From positions 29,784 through 93,783 of the forward strand of contig NZ_JAAFKG010000026.1 in NCBI RefSeq assembly GCF_013299185.1: DNA of 64,000 nucleotides, written 5' to 3'. Each line of letters starts with the position of its first letter. Position 1 is the first letter of the stretch. A program made the translations under genes and the position numbers. Below the pieces are notes generated by a model. The model saw only the letters and a program-made list of their open reading frames with translations. It was not told the origin of the DNA and did not search any database. Source of the DNA: Microcoleus sp. bin48.metabat.b7b8b9.023 (lineage in GTDB: Bacteria > Cyanobacteriota > Cyanobacteriia > Cyanobacteriales > Microcoleaceae). Shown one piece after another: positions 45,186-54,388 of this stretch.

Positions 45186-46454
45186 TTATGACATGACATG
45201 GGAGGCATCAAGTCCCTCCCCCTTCACTTTACTTTGAGCGGATTGACCCGCCTTGGCTGAACTACGCCCACGACCTATCCCATCACTAAACGCATTTGGG
45301 ATTGCTTTTCTCAAAATGTTGTAAGAAGCGTTAACATCGGAGTTAATTAATTGACCTACCGATGTCTTGTACAAGCCTCTTTTGATCCGTTTACCACTAA
45401 ATAAAATATCCTTATCTATCTTTCCATAGACAGGGATTGGATCTAAGCCGAGAAAATTAGACCGAGACGTATAAGATTCTTCTTGTACGACGACCTTAAT
45501 CCCCACCAATCGAGCTTTGTATTCCAACATCTCAATTAGTCGAGCATGAGGAATACTGACAAAGTTCTGATTAGTTTGCTTTCCCAAATCAATCTCAGTT
45601 TTCCATTGTGCATTTTTGCCAATTACTAACGCCCCAATTTGTTTTGCTATTAAAACGTCAACAATCAGGCGACTGGTATGATGCAAGTAATTATCAATTT
45701 TTTGGTGGCGACAGCGAGTCAATCGTTGGATGCGAGGCGAACTCTTGCGACTCCCTTTTAATTGAGTTTGTAGCCGTGCTTTACGTTTGTTGTAGAACTG
45801 ATTGATTGATTTTAATGGTCGCCCGTTAATCAGGAGAGGTGTAAAACCCGGCTGATTTGAAGTTAACGCCACTAAGTTATCCAGTCCTAAATCAATACTA
45901 GCTACAAATTTATCATCGTCCAGGGTGGACTCCGACTTGTCATAAATTACCTCGATCGCATATGAATCATATTTGGGAACCAACCTAACTTGGCAGATAC
46001 GAGCGGGATTTACTTTGGTTTTGATTAAAATTTCCGTACCCGAAAGCTTGATGATTCCTTTCTTCAACTGCGTGCTGCTAATTGCTTGTATCGTGTACAC
46101 GAGAATGTTTCGCCCTTTGACCTTATCTTTGTACTTCGGCAGTTTTGGGCTACCAGTAAATTTAGATGGATCAGTTTTGTAAGCTTTAACCGCTTCAAAA
46201 AATGATTTCCAATTCTTGTCCAATATCATCAAGATTTGCTGACTGACTTTAGCTGGCAAAGCCTTGTATGCTTGATGAGACTTCATCAAACGATTCATTT
46301 CGTTATAATTGATGTAACTCCATCCATAAACAAAACTCTGACGAATGACGTAGTTAGCAGCATTGTAGAGATTTTTGGATTTAAAAGCTAATTCATCAAT
46401 CTGGGCGAAACGGTGTTCTGTAGATTTAATGATATGCCTCTCTGCTAGTTGCAT
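45186..46454 (-). CDS. tnpB: RNA-guided endonuclease TnpB, zinc-ribbon-less type
   Basis: The 422-residue protein has RuvC residues in ASIDLGLDNLVAL and NSDVNASYNILRK. The middle acid is likely the E in VVVQEESYTSRSNFLG. The usual CxxC...CxxC ribbon is replaced by EESYTSRSNFLGLDPIPV and FSGKRIKRGLYKTS, as in a distinct TnpB subgroup. The N-terminus (MQLAERHIIKSTEHRFAQID) is typical of that group. A GGGAGG/CCTCCC hairpin (45199-45219) inside the last codons could be part of the omegaRNA. It stops one base before an open frame for the M50 protease N-terminal extension, so it lies in the protease promoter. No tnpA was found. Confidence 0.9.
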   Translation of the reverse strand: MQLAERHIIKSTEHRFAQIDELAFKSKNLYNAANYVIRQSFVYGWSYINYNEMNRLMKSHQAYKALPAKVSQQILMILDKNWKSFFEAVKAYKTDPSKFTGSPKLPKYKDKVKGRNILVYTIQAISSTQLKKGIIKLSGTEILIKTKVNPARICQVRLVPKYDSYAIEVIYDKSESTLDDDKFVASIDLGLDNLVALTSNQPGFTPLLINGRPLKSINQFYNKRKARLQTQLKGSRKSSPRIQRLTRCRHQKIDNYLHHTSRLIVDVLIAKQIGALVIGKNAQWKTEIDLGKQTNQNFVSIPHARLIEMLEYKARLVGIKVVVQEESYTSRSNFLGLDPIPVYGKIDKDILFSGKRIKRGLYKTSVGQLINSDVNASYNILRKAIPNAFSDGIGRGRSSAKAGQSAQSKVKGEGLDASHVMS

Positions 46455-46609
46455 TCAGGGCCTCCATCTTTTAACGAGAGCAACATTTCCTTGTTTGACT
46501 TTCTTGACTATATGATACTACTATAGCCTTTCTCAGAAAGATGAGGTACGATTGGGCATAGGTCTCCGTGGGCATACCTCACCACGCTTGAGAACCGCTA
46601 TATTGTTTA
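46455..46609. mobile_element. MITE-like element F3 (46522-46602) and tnpB leader
   Basis: TATAGCCTTTCTCAGAAAGA starts the element and TTGAGAACCGCTATA ends it; inner arms GAGGTA and TACCTC flank a GGGCATAGGTCTCCGTGGGC core. At 81 bp it is the shortest copy. It lies directly upstream of the MBL-fold gene. Confidence 0.78.
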
Positions 46610-47368
46610 TTGATGCTTACAAACTTAATGAAGTTTTATAATACTTCCTTGAAACAACAGAGTTCAGTTTCCAAACAGCCCAGGCTCGTGCTGCCAAATA
46701 TTTTTGCTTTCCCACCTAACCGGGATACCCTGGGTGCGACAGCTTATTTCATTGTAGAAAACGAATCGAACATCCTGGTAGATTGTCCCGCTTGGGATGA
46801 GATTAACCTAGCCTTTTTGCGGGAAAACGGCGGCGTGCGGCTGCTGTTTCTCACCCACCGTGGCGCTATCGCCAAGGCGCGGGAGATTCAGGAAGCCACG
46901 GGCTGCGATATCCTGATTCAAGAGCAGGAAGCTTATTTGCTCCCCGGATTGCAACTGACGGTTTTTGAGCGAGAATTTACTGTGAGCGATCGCATAAAAG
47001 CATTTTGGACTCCCGGCCACTCTCCTGGTTCATCTTGCCTTTATGATACTGGCAGCGGTGGAGTGTTGTTTACCGGCAGACACTTGCTCCCCAATCGAGA
47101 AGGCGCCCCGGTACCGCAGAGAACGCCCAAAACTTTTCACTGGCCGAGGCAAATTAACAGCGTGCAGTCAATTATCGATCGATTTTCGCCTTCGACTCTT
47201 CAATATATCTGTCCCGCTGCGAATACTGGTTTTTTGCGGGGAAAAGGATCGATCGATCGAGCTTTTGAGCAATTAACTAATCTAGATTTAGTTGTTTGTT
47301 TGCAGAATCAAGAAAACCGGGCGGTTGAAACCGCATCTATACAAGCAAAACCCGCCTCCGCGGGTTGA
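46610..47368 (+). CDS. MBL-fold hydrolase-like protein with degenerate metal site
   Basis: The 252-residue protein has the metallo-beta-lactamase-like order: ATAYFIVENESNILVDCPAWDE, FLTHRGAIAKAREIQEATG, FWTPGHSPGSSCLYD and GVLFTGRHLL. The HxHxDH metal motif reads THRGAIAKA, which keeps one His only, while the later His of PGHSPG and GRH are present. The same HRG pattern is known from cyanobacterial and plastid MBL proteins (recollection), so the active site is altered rather than random. The C-terminus (ENRAVETASIQAKPASAG) is translated from the GGCGGTTGAAACCGC element. The gene begins at ATG 46613 or at TTG/ATG codons just before; the start is uncertain by a few residues. Confidence 0.82.
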   Translation: MMLTNLMKFYNTSLKQQSSVSKQPRLVLPNIFAFPPNRDTLGATAYFIVENESNILVDCPAWDEINLAFLRENGGVRLLFLTHRGAIAKAREIQEATGCDILIQEQEAYLLPGLQLTVFEREFTVSDRIKAFWTPGHSPGSSCLYDTGSGGVLFTGRHLLPNREGAPVPQRTPKTFHWPRQINSVQSIIDRFSPSTLQYICPAANTGFLRGKGSIDRAFEQLTNLDLVVCLQNQENRAVETASIQAKPASAG

Positions 47369-47482
47369 AGGAGACGGCGGTTTCAACCGCCGTCTTATCA
47401 ATCGCGTATTGGATTAAAATTACCTTATTTTCTTCAGTCCACGGAGGTGGACATTGTTTGTGTAGGCGCGGTTTCAACCGCC
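47320..47482. repeat. GGCGGTTGAAACCGC palindromic element, copy 2
   Basis: The left arm GGCGGTTGAAACCGCATCTA, inner palindromes (CCGCCTCCGCGG; GGCGGTTTCAACCGCC at about 47377-47392; CCACGGAGGTGG) and the right arm TAGGCGCGGTTTCAACCGCC. The stop codon of the MBL gene lies inside it. Compare copy 1 at 2022-2184 in lipB. Confidence 0.9.
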
Positions 47483-47521
47483 GTTTTATCTTAATTCCGC
47501 CGATTCTTACAGCCGATTCTT

Positions 47522-48082
47522 ATGGAAAAAACCGAAAAACAAAAAATGCTCGCCGGCGAATTGTATTTAGCTAGCGACGAACAATTAATTGCCGATCGCC
47601 AGCGAGCCCGCCGCCTCACCAGAATCTACAATTCTACCCACGAAGACGAACCAGAGAAACGGTTAGAAATACTTGCCGAATTGTTCGGTGCAATCGGCCC
47701 CAAAATAGAAATAGAGCCGCCTTTTTACTGCGACTTCGGCAGCAATATTTATGCGGGAAACGGATTGTACATGAATTTTGGCTGCGTGATTCTCGACTGC
47801 AATCGAGTTAACATCGGCGAAAATTTGCTGTGCGGCCCCAACGTGCAAATTTACACTGCTTTTCATCCCACCGATCCGGAAATCCGACTTTCTGGCCGAG
47901 ATCTCGCCGCTGAAATTAATATTGGTAATAATGTTTGGATTGGTGGAGGCAGTATTATTTGTCCGGGAGTCACTATTGGAGACAATAGCACGATCGGTGC
48001 AGGCAGTGTTGTTGTCAAAGATATCCCCGCCAACGTCGTGGCTGCGGGGAATCCTTGCCGAATCATCCGGCAGTTGCCTTGA
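47522..48082 (+). CDS. Maltose/galactoside-type O-acetyltransferase
   Basis: The 186-residue left-handed beta-helix acetyltransferase starts with the Mac domain (EKTEKQKMLAGELYLASDEQ) and continues with hexapeptide repeats. Catalytic His is in TAFHPTDPEIR, and NNVWIGGGSIICPGVTIGDN and IGAGSVVVKDIPANVVAAGNP close the acetyl-CoA site. It transfers acetyl from acetyl-CoA to sugar hydroxyls (maltose, galactosides or nodulation-type substrates); the actual substrate is not predictable. It follows a palindromic repeat by 39 bp. Length and motif order match the Maa/NodL family. Confidence 0.93.
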   Translation: MEKTEKQKMLAGELYLASDEQLIADRQRARRLTRIYNSTHEDEPEKRLEILAELFGAIGPKIEIEPPFYCDFGSNIYAGNGLYMNFGCVILDCNRVNIGENLLCGPNVQIYTAFHPTDPEIRLSGRDLAAEINIGNNVWIGGGSIICPGVTIGDNSTIGAGSVVVKDIPANVVAAGNPCRIIRQLP

Positions 48083-48271
48083 TGTGGTACGATCGACTCA
48101 CTGGCGCGATCGGCTTTTTGGAGCTTTACACAAAAATTTTAGAGACTAGAACCGCCAGTTTGAGATTTTTTAGGTAAAATCCCCGAAAAAATCTGCGGCA
48201 AAAATCTCAAATCTCAAATCTCAAATCGCTTAATTTCTCCCTCCCGGTTTCTCCACTACCAACCTTTTCTT
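48083..48271. other. Short intergenic region with CAAATCT-type repeat
   Basis: AATCTCAAATCTCAAATCTC lies at about 48205-48224, the repeat type that appears to have been translated inside avtA. A possible hairpin lies at 48150-48190 (GAGATTTTTTAGGTAAAATC region). No gene was found. Confidence 0.6.
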
Positions 48272-48736
48272 ATGACGACTGCAACAGTTTATCCCAACGC
48301 ACCCGAACTCGGCACCGACGACTACATAGTAGTGGGTTTAGCCACCTGCTTCATCAAAGAAGAAGGCGAAGTTCATCAAGTAAAAGTAATCGAACCTATC
48401 CCTTCAGCAGCTTTGCAAGCAATTGTCAAGGGAATTCCCACATCTTATGAAATGGCTTGGGGGACGACTTTAGGATCGGTGTTAGACGGTGAATCACCCC
48501 AAAGGCTGCCGGAATTCCCCGCCGAAGCTCAGTTTAGCGAAGAATTTGGCTTTCGGGCGATCGCCGCAGCCCGCACTTACAAAATCCGCCCCGAGGCTCA
48601 AGTTCACATTCCCTTAGGAACAGTTCGTAACGACTTTACGTATTCCTTAGAACGCAAAAGAGTGCTGAACACCGAGCGCGTCATTCGCACTGAAGACAAT
48701 GTGAAACAGCACGAGCACACTCACAAGGTTCTTTAA
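48272..48736 (+). CDS. Conserved-looking cyanobacterial hypothetical protein
   Basis: The 154-residue soluble protein (MTTATVYPNAPELGTDDYIV, then VGLATCFIKEEGEVHQVKVIEPIPSAALQ read in two parts, ending NVKQHEHTHKVL) has no recognised domain. Features are an acidic central segment, the motif GIPTSYEMAWGTTLGSVL, and a His-rich tail (QHEHTHK) that could bind metal. The pattern looks like a conserved protein of cyanobacteria without a known function. The gene is flanked by long repeat-rich spacers, so it is probably transcribed alone. A signal peptide is absent. Confidence 0.7.
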   Translation: MTTATVYPNAPELGTDDYIVVGLATCFIKEEGEVHQVKVIEPIPSAALQAIVKGIPTSYEMAWGTTLGSVLDGESPQRLPEFPAEAQFSEEFGFRAIAAARTYKIRPEAQVHIPLGTVRNDFTYSLERKRVLNTERVIRTEDNVKQHEHTHKVL

Positions 48737-49404
48737 ATGAATCGCCCAACAGCAGCTATTTAGCACCGCAAAAAGTTTTGAGATTTGAATTAAAGATTTA
48801 ATAACAAATTTTTGGTTCATCAATAACTCAAAACTTTTAATATTTTATGATTGGGGCAACGCCATACATCTCAATGTAGGGGGCGCAGTCTGTACCTTAC
48901 CTAATTGCACAAAAGCAATACATTTCAACATTACCTAACCAGTAAATCCACCTAATTAAATATAAAATATCAGTGGCTAACAAAGCTGGCTGTGTATTCC
49001 CTCTCTCTTCTTTTGACCCGCTCGCGAATCCGAAAGGCTTCTGCCTTCTCGCCTCTCTCTTCTTCCTTCTGACTGATGAAAACTGTCAACTGTCAACTGT
49101 CAACTGTCAACTGTCAACTCTTCCTTTCAACATCGGGTGCTTGTGGGCAACCTTGCCCAATTGACATAAATTATTAATAGCAGTTAACAAAACTATGAAA
49201 ATTTTGAATAATTAAATTGTTGAAGAAATATTGTAGCTTCTCAAAAATATGGTAAAATCTGATTCCAGTCAGACAGGGTGAGCGGGCCGGCGGGAAAAAA
49301 TTCAAAAATCCCCGCAATTATTGCTAGTAGTTTCAGACTGCTGACAGGCGGGCAAGTTCATCGCTGGTGAGCTGAGAATTTCAATCTCACAAATTGGTCA
49401 AACC
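48737..49404. other. Intergenic region of 668 bp, with CAACTGT units and possible leader RNA
   Basis: CAACTGT units lie at 49083-49119. From about 49255 to 49400 a G-rich stretch (CAGACAGGGTGAGCGGGCCG, GACAGGCGGGCAAGTTCATC) with complementary segments (CAGTCAGAC / AGACTGCTGAC) could fold as a leader RNA of the sensor at 49405. No known riboswitch motif was recognised. The remainder is AT-rich without a gene. Confidence 0.45.
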
Positions 49405-51813
49405 ATGGGAAGCTTTGCGAAAGTGAAGTGGTGGAAATTAACTCAACTATTGCCAGCGAGATTTAAGGGCGAATACGATCTGCGCTACAAAATCGCGTTG
49501 TTAATTTTGGGCGTAACAATTATGGCAGCTAGCATCGCTGGTTGTATCAGCTATCAAAGGGTTCGCCGCTTGATTGTCAACAATTTAGAGCGAAATGCTT
49601 TGTTAGAAGTTAAGGAGCGCGGTAACAAGATCGATCGCTGGATCGGCACGAGAAAGACTGAGATCGAAACCCTTGCTAACACTCCTTCGGTGCGATCGAT
49701 GAATTGGTCTGTGGCAGGGCCTTATTTAAAATCCGAAGTAAATCGTCTGCAAGACTTCAAGCATTTCGCATTAATTGAACCCGATGGTTCTTATTTTACC
49801 ACAAAAGTTGGCAGAGCTTTGATTAACGTTAGCGATCGCCAACACTTCAAAAAGGCAATGGCTGGGCAACTATATGTTTCAGATCCTACCATTTCTCGCA
49901 CGCTCAAAAAACAAAGTATTGTTCCCATTTCGGCTCCGGTGTGGTCAAATTCTCAGGAGAATCAACCAAAAAAGCCGATCGGAGTAATGAACGGTGTCAT
50001 TACTATCGACAGAATTGCGGAAGTAGTAGGAAAGCTGGAATATGAGGCAGGAACTTACGCTTTTGTACTCAATTCTCAAGGAGTGCCGATTGTCCATCCC
50101 GACACTCGGTTAATGGGAAATATTGACAAAGCGGCTCCCAGTCTTTTAGAGTCCGCAGATCCTAATTTGGCGAATGTAGTGCGGGAGATGGTTTATCAAA
50201 AAACGGGCATTGTACTGACTCAAATCAACGACGCCAGAGTTTATGTTGCCTATCTTCCTTTAGAACAAGCTGAATGGTCGATCGCCCTGGTAATTCCCAG
50301 CGACAATCTCGAAAAAGAACTGTTCGCCTTAAATAGATTAGCAGCAGCAGCCACCGGACTGTTTGCCGGAGCTATTTTGGCAGTAATTGTGGCACTCAAG
50401 CTATTTTCCCAAAAGTGCATTCGCACTCGCGCAGAAGCCCTTCTCCACCGATTGACCGGCCGCATTCGCGCTTCCTTGGAGCTCGATCGCATCCTGCAAA
50501 CTACTGTAGACGAACTCGGTACCTTGCTAAAGCTCGATCGGGCAATTTTTGGCTGGTACGACCCCCGGCAAGATACTGTGGAATTTTGCTGGGAATATTG
50601 CCGGGAAGGTTTACCGGGGCGCTTGGGAATCTTCGGCGCCCAAACAGGGCCCTGTGGAGATTTAGCTGCACGGCTGCATCGGTGCGAAACCATACTTCTC
50701 CAGAAAACCTCCGCCCCCGATGCCACAGCCTCTCAGGAAGCAGTGCATCTCAAACTCACAGACAGCCACTACGCAGCAGTACCCGTACTGACTCAGACTA
50801 ATCGGCTGGGATATCTGTTCGCTTGTGCGAATCGGCGGTTTGCAACTCCCGACGAAGTGGAAGTTTTGGAAGCAATTGCAGACTCGCTGGCGATCGCAAT
50901 TTCCCAATCCCAACTCCACGGGCAAATTCAAGAAGAACTCAAACTTTTAGAAGAAGTATTAGCGCAACTCAGAAGAACCGAAGAGCATTTAGTACAAAGC
51001 GAAAAAATGACAATAGTCGGTCAACTCGCCGCCGGAATTGCCCAGGAAATTAACAACCCAATTAACTTTATTTACGGGCGCCTGATTCACGTCAACGATT
51101 ATCTCAATAATTTGCTGAATATACTTCGCCTCTATCGCGAACAATATCCCACACCTGTGTCGCGAATTGCCCAAGAAATAGAGAGCTTCGACCTAGATTT
51201 TATCAGCGAAGACTTGCCACAAATTCTCAACTCTCTGAAAATAGGAACCGATCGCATACGCCAGAGCATCCTGGCTTTGCGGAACATTTCACTTCCAGAT
51301 GAAGCCAACAAAGAACGCGCCAACCTTCACGAAAGCATCGACAATATTCTACTGTTGCTCGCTCACCGACTGGAGAAAAAAATATTAGTAATCAAGGAGT
51401 ACAGTAACCTGCCACCAATTTTGTGTTATCCCGGTCAACTGAGCCAAGTATTCGCTAATATCCTCAGCAAGGCGATTGATGCTGTTAACAAGATTGACAA
51501 ATTCGATCAAACTATTACAATTAAAACAGATATTGTCGAGCATTCAACAGGCAGATTTATTGCAGTATCGATCGCCCACAACGGTTCTCGAATTCCGCCG
51601 GAAATTCAAGACAGAATCTTTGACCCGTTTTACCATAGCAAATCCTTGAAAAATTATACAGGATTGGGGCTATCAGTTTGCTATAAAATTATTGTAGATT
51701 TGCACGGCGGGCGCCTGACAGTTCAATCTCCCGTGCCATCTCAAATTGAATCTCAGACTCTATCTCAAACTGAGGGTGGTGCTGAGTTTGTAGTAGAATT
51801 GCCGATCGTTTGA
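49405..51813 (+). CDS. dCache-GAF histidine kinase-like protein lacking catalytic residues
   Basis: The 802-residue membrane protein has one TM (about 28-50), a periplasmic Cache domain (about 60-300; FKHFALIEPDGSYFTTKVG, YVSDPTISR), a second TM (about 312-335), a GAF domain (about 350-500), a coiled coil and a kinase-like module. The H box reads AAGIAQEINNP, with Q547 where the phosphoacceptor His should be. The N box is NILSKAIDAV (K for the conserved Asn), and G1 is AHNGSRIP (H for Asp, S and R for the glycines). G2 TGLGLSVCYKI is intact. It is probably a pseudo-kinase sensing a ligand and acting on another kinase (inference). Confidence 0.88.
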   Translation: MGSFAKVKWWKLTQLLPARFKGEYDLRYKIALLILGVTIMAASIAGCISYQRVRRLIVNNLERNALLEVKERGNKIDRWIGTRKTEIETLANTPSVRSMNWSVAGPYLKSEVNRLQDFKHFALIEPDGSYFTTKVGRALINVSDRQHFKKAMAGQLYVSDPTISRTLKKQSIVPISAPVWSNSQENQPKKPIGVMNGVITIDRIAEVVGKLEYEAGTYAFVLNSQGVPIVHPDTRLMGNIDKAAPSLLESADPNLANVVREMVYQKTGIVLTQINDARVYVAYLPLEQAEWSIALVIPSDNLEKELFALNRLAAAATGLFAGAILAVIVALKLFSQKCIRTRAEALLHRLTGRIRASLELDRILQTTVDELGTLLKLDRAIFGWYDPRQDTVEFCWEYCREGLPGRLGIFGAQTGPCGDLAARLHRCETILLQKTSAPDATASQEAVHLKLTDSHYAAVPVLTQTNRLGYLFACANRRFATPDEVEVLEAIADSLAIAISQSQLHGQIQEELKLLEEVLAQLRRTEEHLVQSEKMTIVGQLAAGIAQEINNPINFIYGRLIHVNDYLNNLLNILRLYREQYPTPVSRIAQEIESFDLDFISEDLPQILNSLKIGTDRIRQSILALRNISLPDEANKERANLHESIDNILLLLAHRLEKKILVIKEYSNLPPILCYPGQLSQVFANILSKAIDAVNKIDKFDQTITIKTDIVEHSTGRFIAVSIAHNGSRIPPEIQDRIFDPFYHSKSLKNYTGLGLSVCYKIIVDLHGGRLTVQSPVPSQIESQTLSQTEGGAEFVVELPIV

Positions 51814-52461
51814 ACTGTCTTCGCTAATAGGATTTACAAACTAATAGCGACGCACCTAATCTTCCGTAGGGTGTGTCGCTTCCACCATCTTTAATAAAGA
51901 CCGACAATCTAATAGCGACGCACCTAGAAGCTTCAATGAACCTATAAGCCAATACGGTTTACTTAACGCTTTTGATGAATTTCATCTGACGATTTTTGGA
52001 TTATAAAGAGGTGAAGTAGATATTAAGAAGATTTTACCGCAGAGAACACAGAGAACACAGAGAGGGGAGGGATAAAAGGTTTTTTTACGACATCCAAAAC
52101 CCTCGCAATACTCTTCCCTCTGCGCCCTCTGCGGTTAAAAACTCTTGTCTTGATGGAGTCGATTGTATTTCAATACCGTTTACTTAATGCTTTTGATGAA
52201 TTTCATCTGACGATTTTCTGGCAATATAGCCATTTTGGGCAAGTCAGATTTTTCTTAAGTCAACTGTATTGACCTATAAGCAAGCCGAGTTTTTTTATTG
52301 TAGCATTTTTTTATAAATGATATTACCATAAAGAATTGTTTGAAACCCCTAGTCCCGATGGGGAGAAATTAAAATCAAACGACTTATTACTCCAATTCTC
52401 TTCCTTCCATCCAGGTAGATGTAGATGTCGCTGTCAACTGTCAACTGTCAACTGTCAACCG
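51814..52461. repeat. Repeat-rich intergenic region of 648 bp
   Basis: TAATAGCGACGCACCTA and GTAGGGTGTGTCGC copies (51840-51925); two copies of a 46-bp sequence containing TTTTGATGAATTTCATCTGA (51950-51995 and 52171-52216); an inverted pair of CAGAG repeats (52030-52062 and 52113-52140); CAACTGT units (52430-52475) that overlap the end of the next gene. No gene was found. Confidence 0.85.
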
Positions 52462-54054
52462 TCAACTGTCAACCCAACTCTTACCCATTGTGACAGGTTC
52501 CTGATAATTAGAAGTGTAACCTGGTAAAACTTTTATACTCGGTTGGGCGACTCGTAACGTTAAAGAAAGACGAACTTTGCCACTTCTATTATAAATCGAA
52601 CGATGTACAAGTTGATCGGTAAATAAAATAAACTCACCCGGTTTTAAAACTACCGGAATCGCCTTCTCTTCAACTTCATTGGGAACTCGAAAAAAATGAT
52701 TCCCACTAAAGAAATCGGTAATTTTGACTTGACATTTTTTGAGGTCACTTTTCGAGATATATTCAAACCCGTTTGTCTCCGTTACTTCTGTTAAACCAAT
52801 ATAAATATTAATTGTTTTTCCCTCCCCAGTCAGTAAATTAGGATAAATATCTCGATGCCAAAAAGGAATTAATTGACGTGAGGGATAATTTACCCATAAT
52901 TCCGAACGCCACAATTTTAAATTGTCCCCTAAATAAGCTGTAAGTATTTTTAATACATTCTCATCTTGACACAGTTGCAACACCACGGCAGAATCTAAAT
53001 GTCTTTCCATATAAAATTGGCCTTTGTAACATTGAATCAGCAGCAACATAACTGAACCAAATTGCAACCTCAAAAGAGATTTTAATGCCTGAGTCAATAA
53101 AACTTTAACTGGCGGTTTTGGTAAAACTTCCTTAAAGATACGATCGCAAATAGTCGCGAGTTCCTCCTGATTCAACTTGAGAGTGTAAGGCCCCCATATC
53201 CCATCAGTAGCATCATAATTATTTCTCTCTTTCTGGATAACTTGAGTGCAGCCAGTCCATAATAAACTTTTTTCCCACAACTCGTGGCATAAATCATTAT
53301 TTTGTGCTAAGACAGGTAATGTTATTTCTTGTCCTGTTTGACCTAAAAATTTACCTGATATCGACTCGAATTCTGGAGAAGTAGCACATAAGAGACTGCT
53401 ATAAGCTCCCTTTTCTGGATTAATTCCTAAACCGAGATATTTGCTCAAACGATGACCGATGGTAATATTAGATTGGACAAAACCTGGATGAACTGCGTTA
53501 ACTGTGACATTCGTTAATTTTTGGGCAAGTTGTCTGGTTAAGAGCAACAGGCAAAGTTTAGACTGGTTATATGATTCAATAAAATTTAAGGGTGTTTTTT
53601 TGATAAATAAATCCCATTTAATTTGAGTGGGTTTTAATGCTAAATCTGAGGAGGCCACAATCACGCGACTTGAGGCGGAATCTGGTATCTTATCTAATAA
53701 TAAATAAGTCAGAAGAAAATGACCTAAATAATTAGTCCCCCAAATCAACTCAAATCCTTCTTGAGTCATTCCTCTGGCATCGAATATTCCGGCATTATTG
53801 ACGAGGATATGTAGGGGCAAATTTCGGTCTTGAAATAGCTTGACACAGTGACGCACTGACTCTAAGGATGCCAGATTTAAGGGTAAATATTCTATATTGG
53901 GATTTCCAGTGGTTTCACGGATGTAGGCGATCGCGTTTGTCGCTTTTTTCTGGGATCGGCAAGCAATAAAGACATGATGTCCTAATTTAGCTAAACCTAA
54001 AGATGTCATTAAACCAACACCGGAATTACCACCTGTAACGAGACAAACTTGCAT
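52462..54054 (-). CDS. SDR oxidoreductase fused to a phytanoyl-CoA dioxygenase-like domain
   Basis: The first ~275 residues of this 530-residue protein are a short-chain dehydrogenase: TGGNSGVG (7-14), NNAG (86-89), the active Ser at about 135 and YNQSK (Y162, K166). The LPOR/retinol-dehydrogenase style is suggested by SRVIVASSDLA. The C-terminal half is a non-heme Fe(II)/2-oxoglutarate (PhyH-type) fold: HRD metal motif H400-D402 in IPFWHRDIYP, the distal His H484 (LVHRS) and a 2-OG arginine R495 (KVRLSLTL). Such a one-chain pairing is unusual. It could oxidise then hydroxylate the same lipid- or isoprenoid-like substrate; the product is unknown. No secondary-metabolite cluster is adjacent. 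Confidence 0.88.
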   Translation of the reverse strand: MQVCLVTGGNSGVGLMTSLGLAKLGHHVFIACRSQKKATNAIAYIRETTGNPNIEYLPLNLASLESVRHCVKLFQDRNLPLHILVNNAGIFDARGMTQEGFELIWGTNYLGHFLLTYLLLDKIPDSASSRVIVASSDLALKPTQIKWDLFIKKTPLNFIESYNQSKLCLLLLTRQLAQKLTNVTVNAVHPGFVQSNITIGHRLSKYLGLGINPEKGAYSSLLCATSPEFESISGKFLGQTGQEITLPVLAQNNDLCHELWEKSLLWTGCTQVIQKERNNYDATDGIWGPYTLKLNQEELATICDRIFKEVLPKPPVKVLLTQALKSLLRLQFGSVMLLLIQCYKGQFYMERHLDSAVVLQLCQDENVLKILTAYLGDNLKLWRSELWVNYPSRQLIPFWHRDIYPNLLTGEGKTINIYIGLTEVTETNGFEYISKSDLKKCQVKITDFFSGNHFFRVPNEVEEKAIPVVLKPGEFILFTDQLVHRSIYNRSGKVRLSLTLRVAQPSIKVLPGYTSNYQEPVTMGKSWVDS

Positions 54055-54388
54055 AAATTAATTGATTTTTGATGTTGTTGGGAGTTATTATAGCCTTTGT
54101 CAGAAAGATTCGCGGACGTTGTTGGGCTTGGGCCCTTCTTAGTTTAGTGGTTTTATAAGCTGTCAGTCATACCTCATTTTTTTGAGAAAGGCTATAGCCT
54201 TTCTCAGAAATATAAAGTATAGCTGACTATAAATGGAGTTTTTGATTCGGCATTGCTTACTAGATAATAAATATAAGAGGGCTTAAGCCCAACAACATAC
54301 CTCATTACCTTTACGATCACTTGTTAAATAGTTTGGTCTGTGGTGATTTTGCCAGAAATAATAATGCACAATCAATGGCGGTTCTCGA
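54055..54388. mobile_element. MITE-like element F4 (54089-54196) and an overlapping partial copy
   Basis: F4 starts TATAGCCTTTGTCAGAAAGA and ends TTGAGAAAGGCTATA. It shares the last TATA with a second left end (TATAGCCTTTCTCAGAA, from 54193), whose right part is missing; it runs to CAACAACATACCTCAT at about 54304. Both hold GAGGGCTTAAGCCCAACAAC-type sequence. The rest, to 54388, is AT-rich. Confidence 0.78.
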
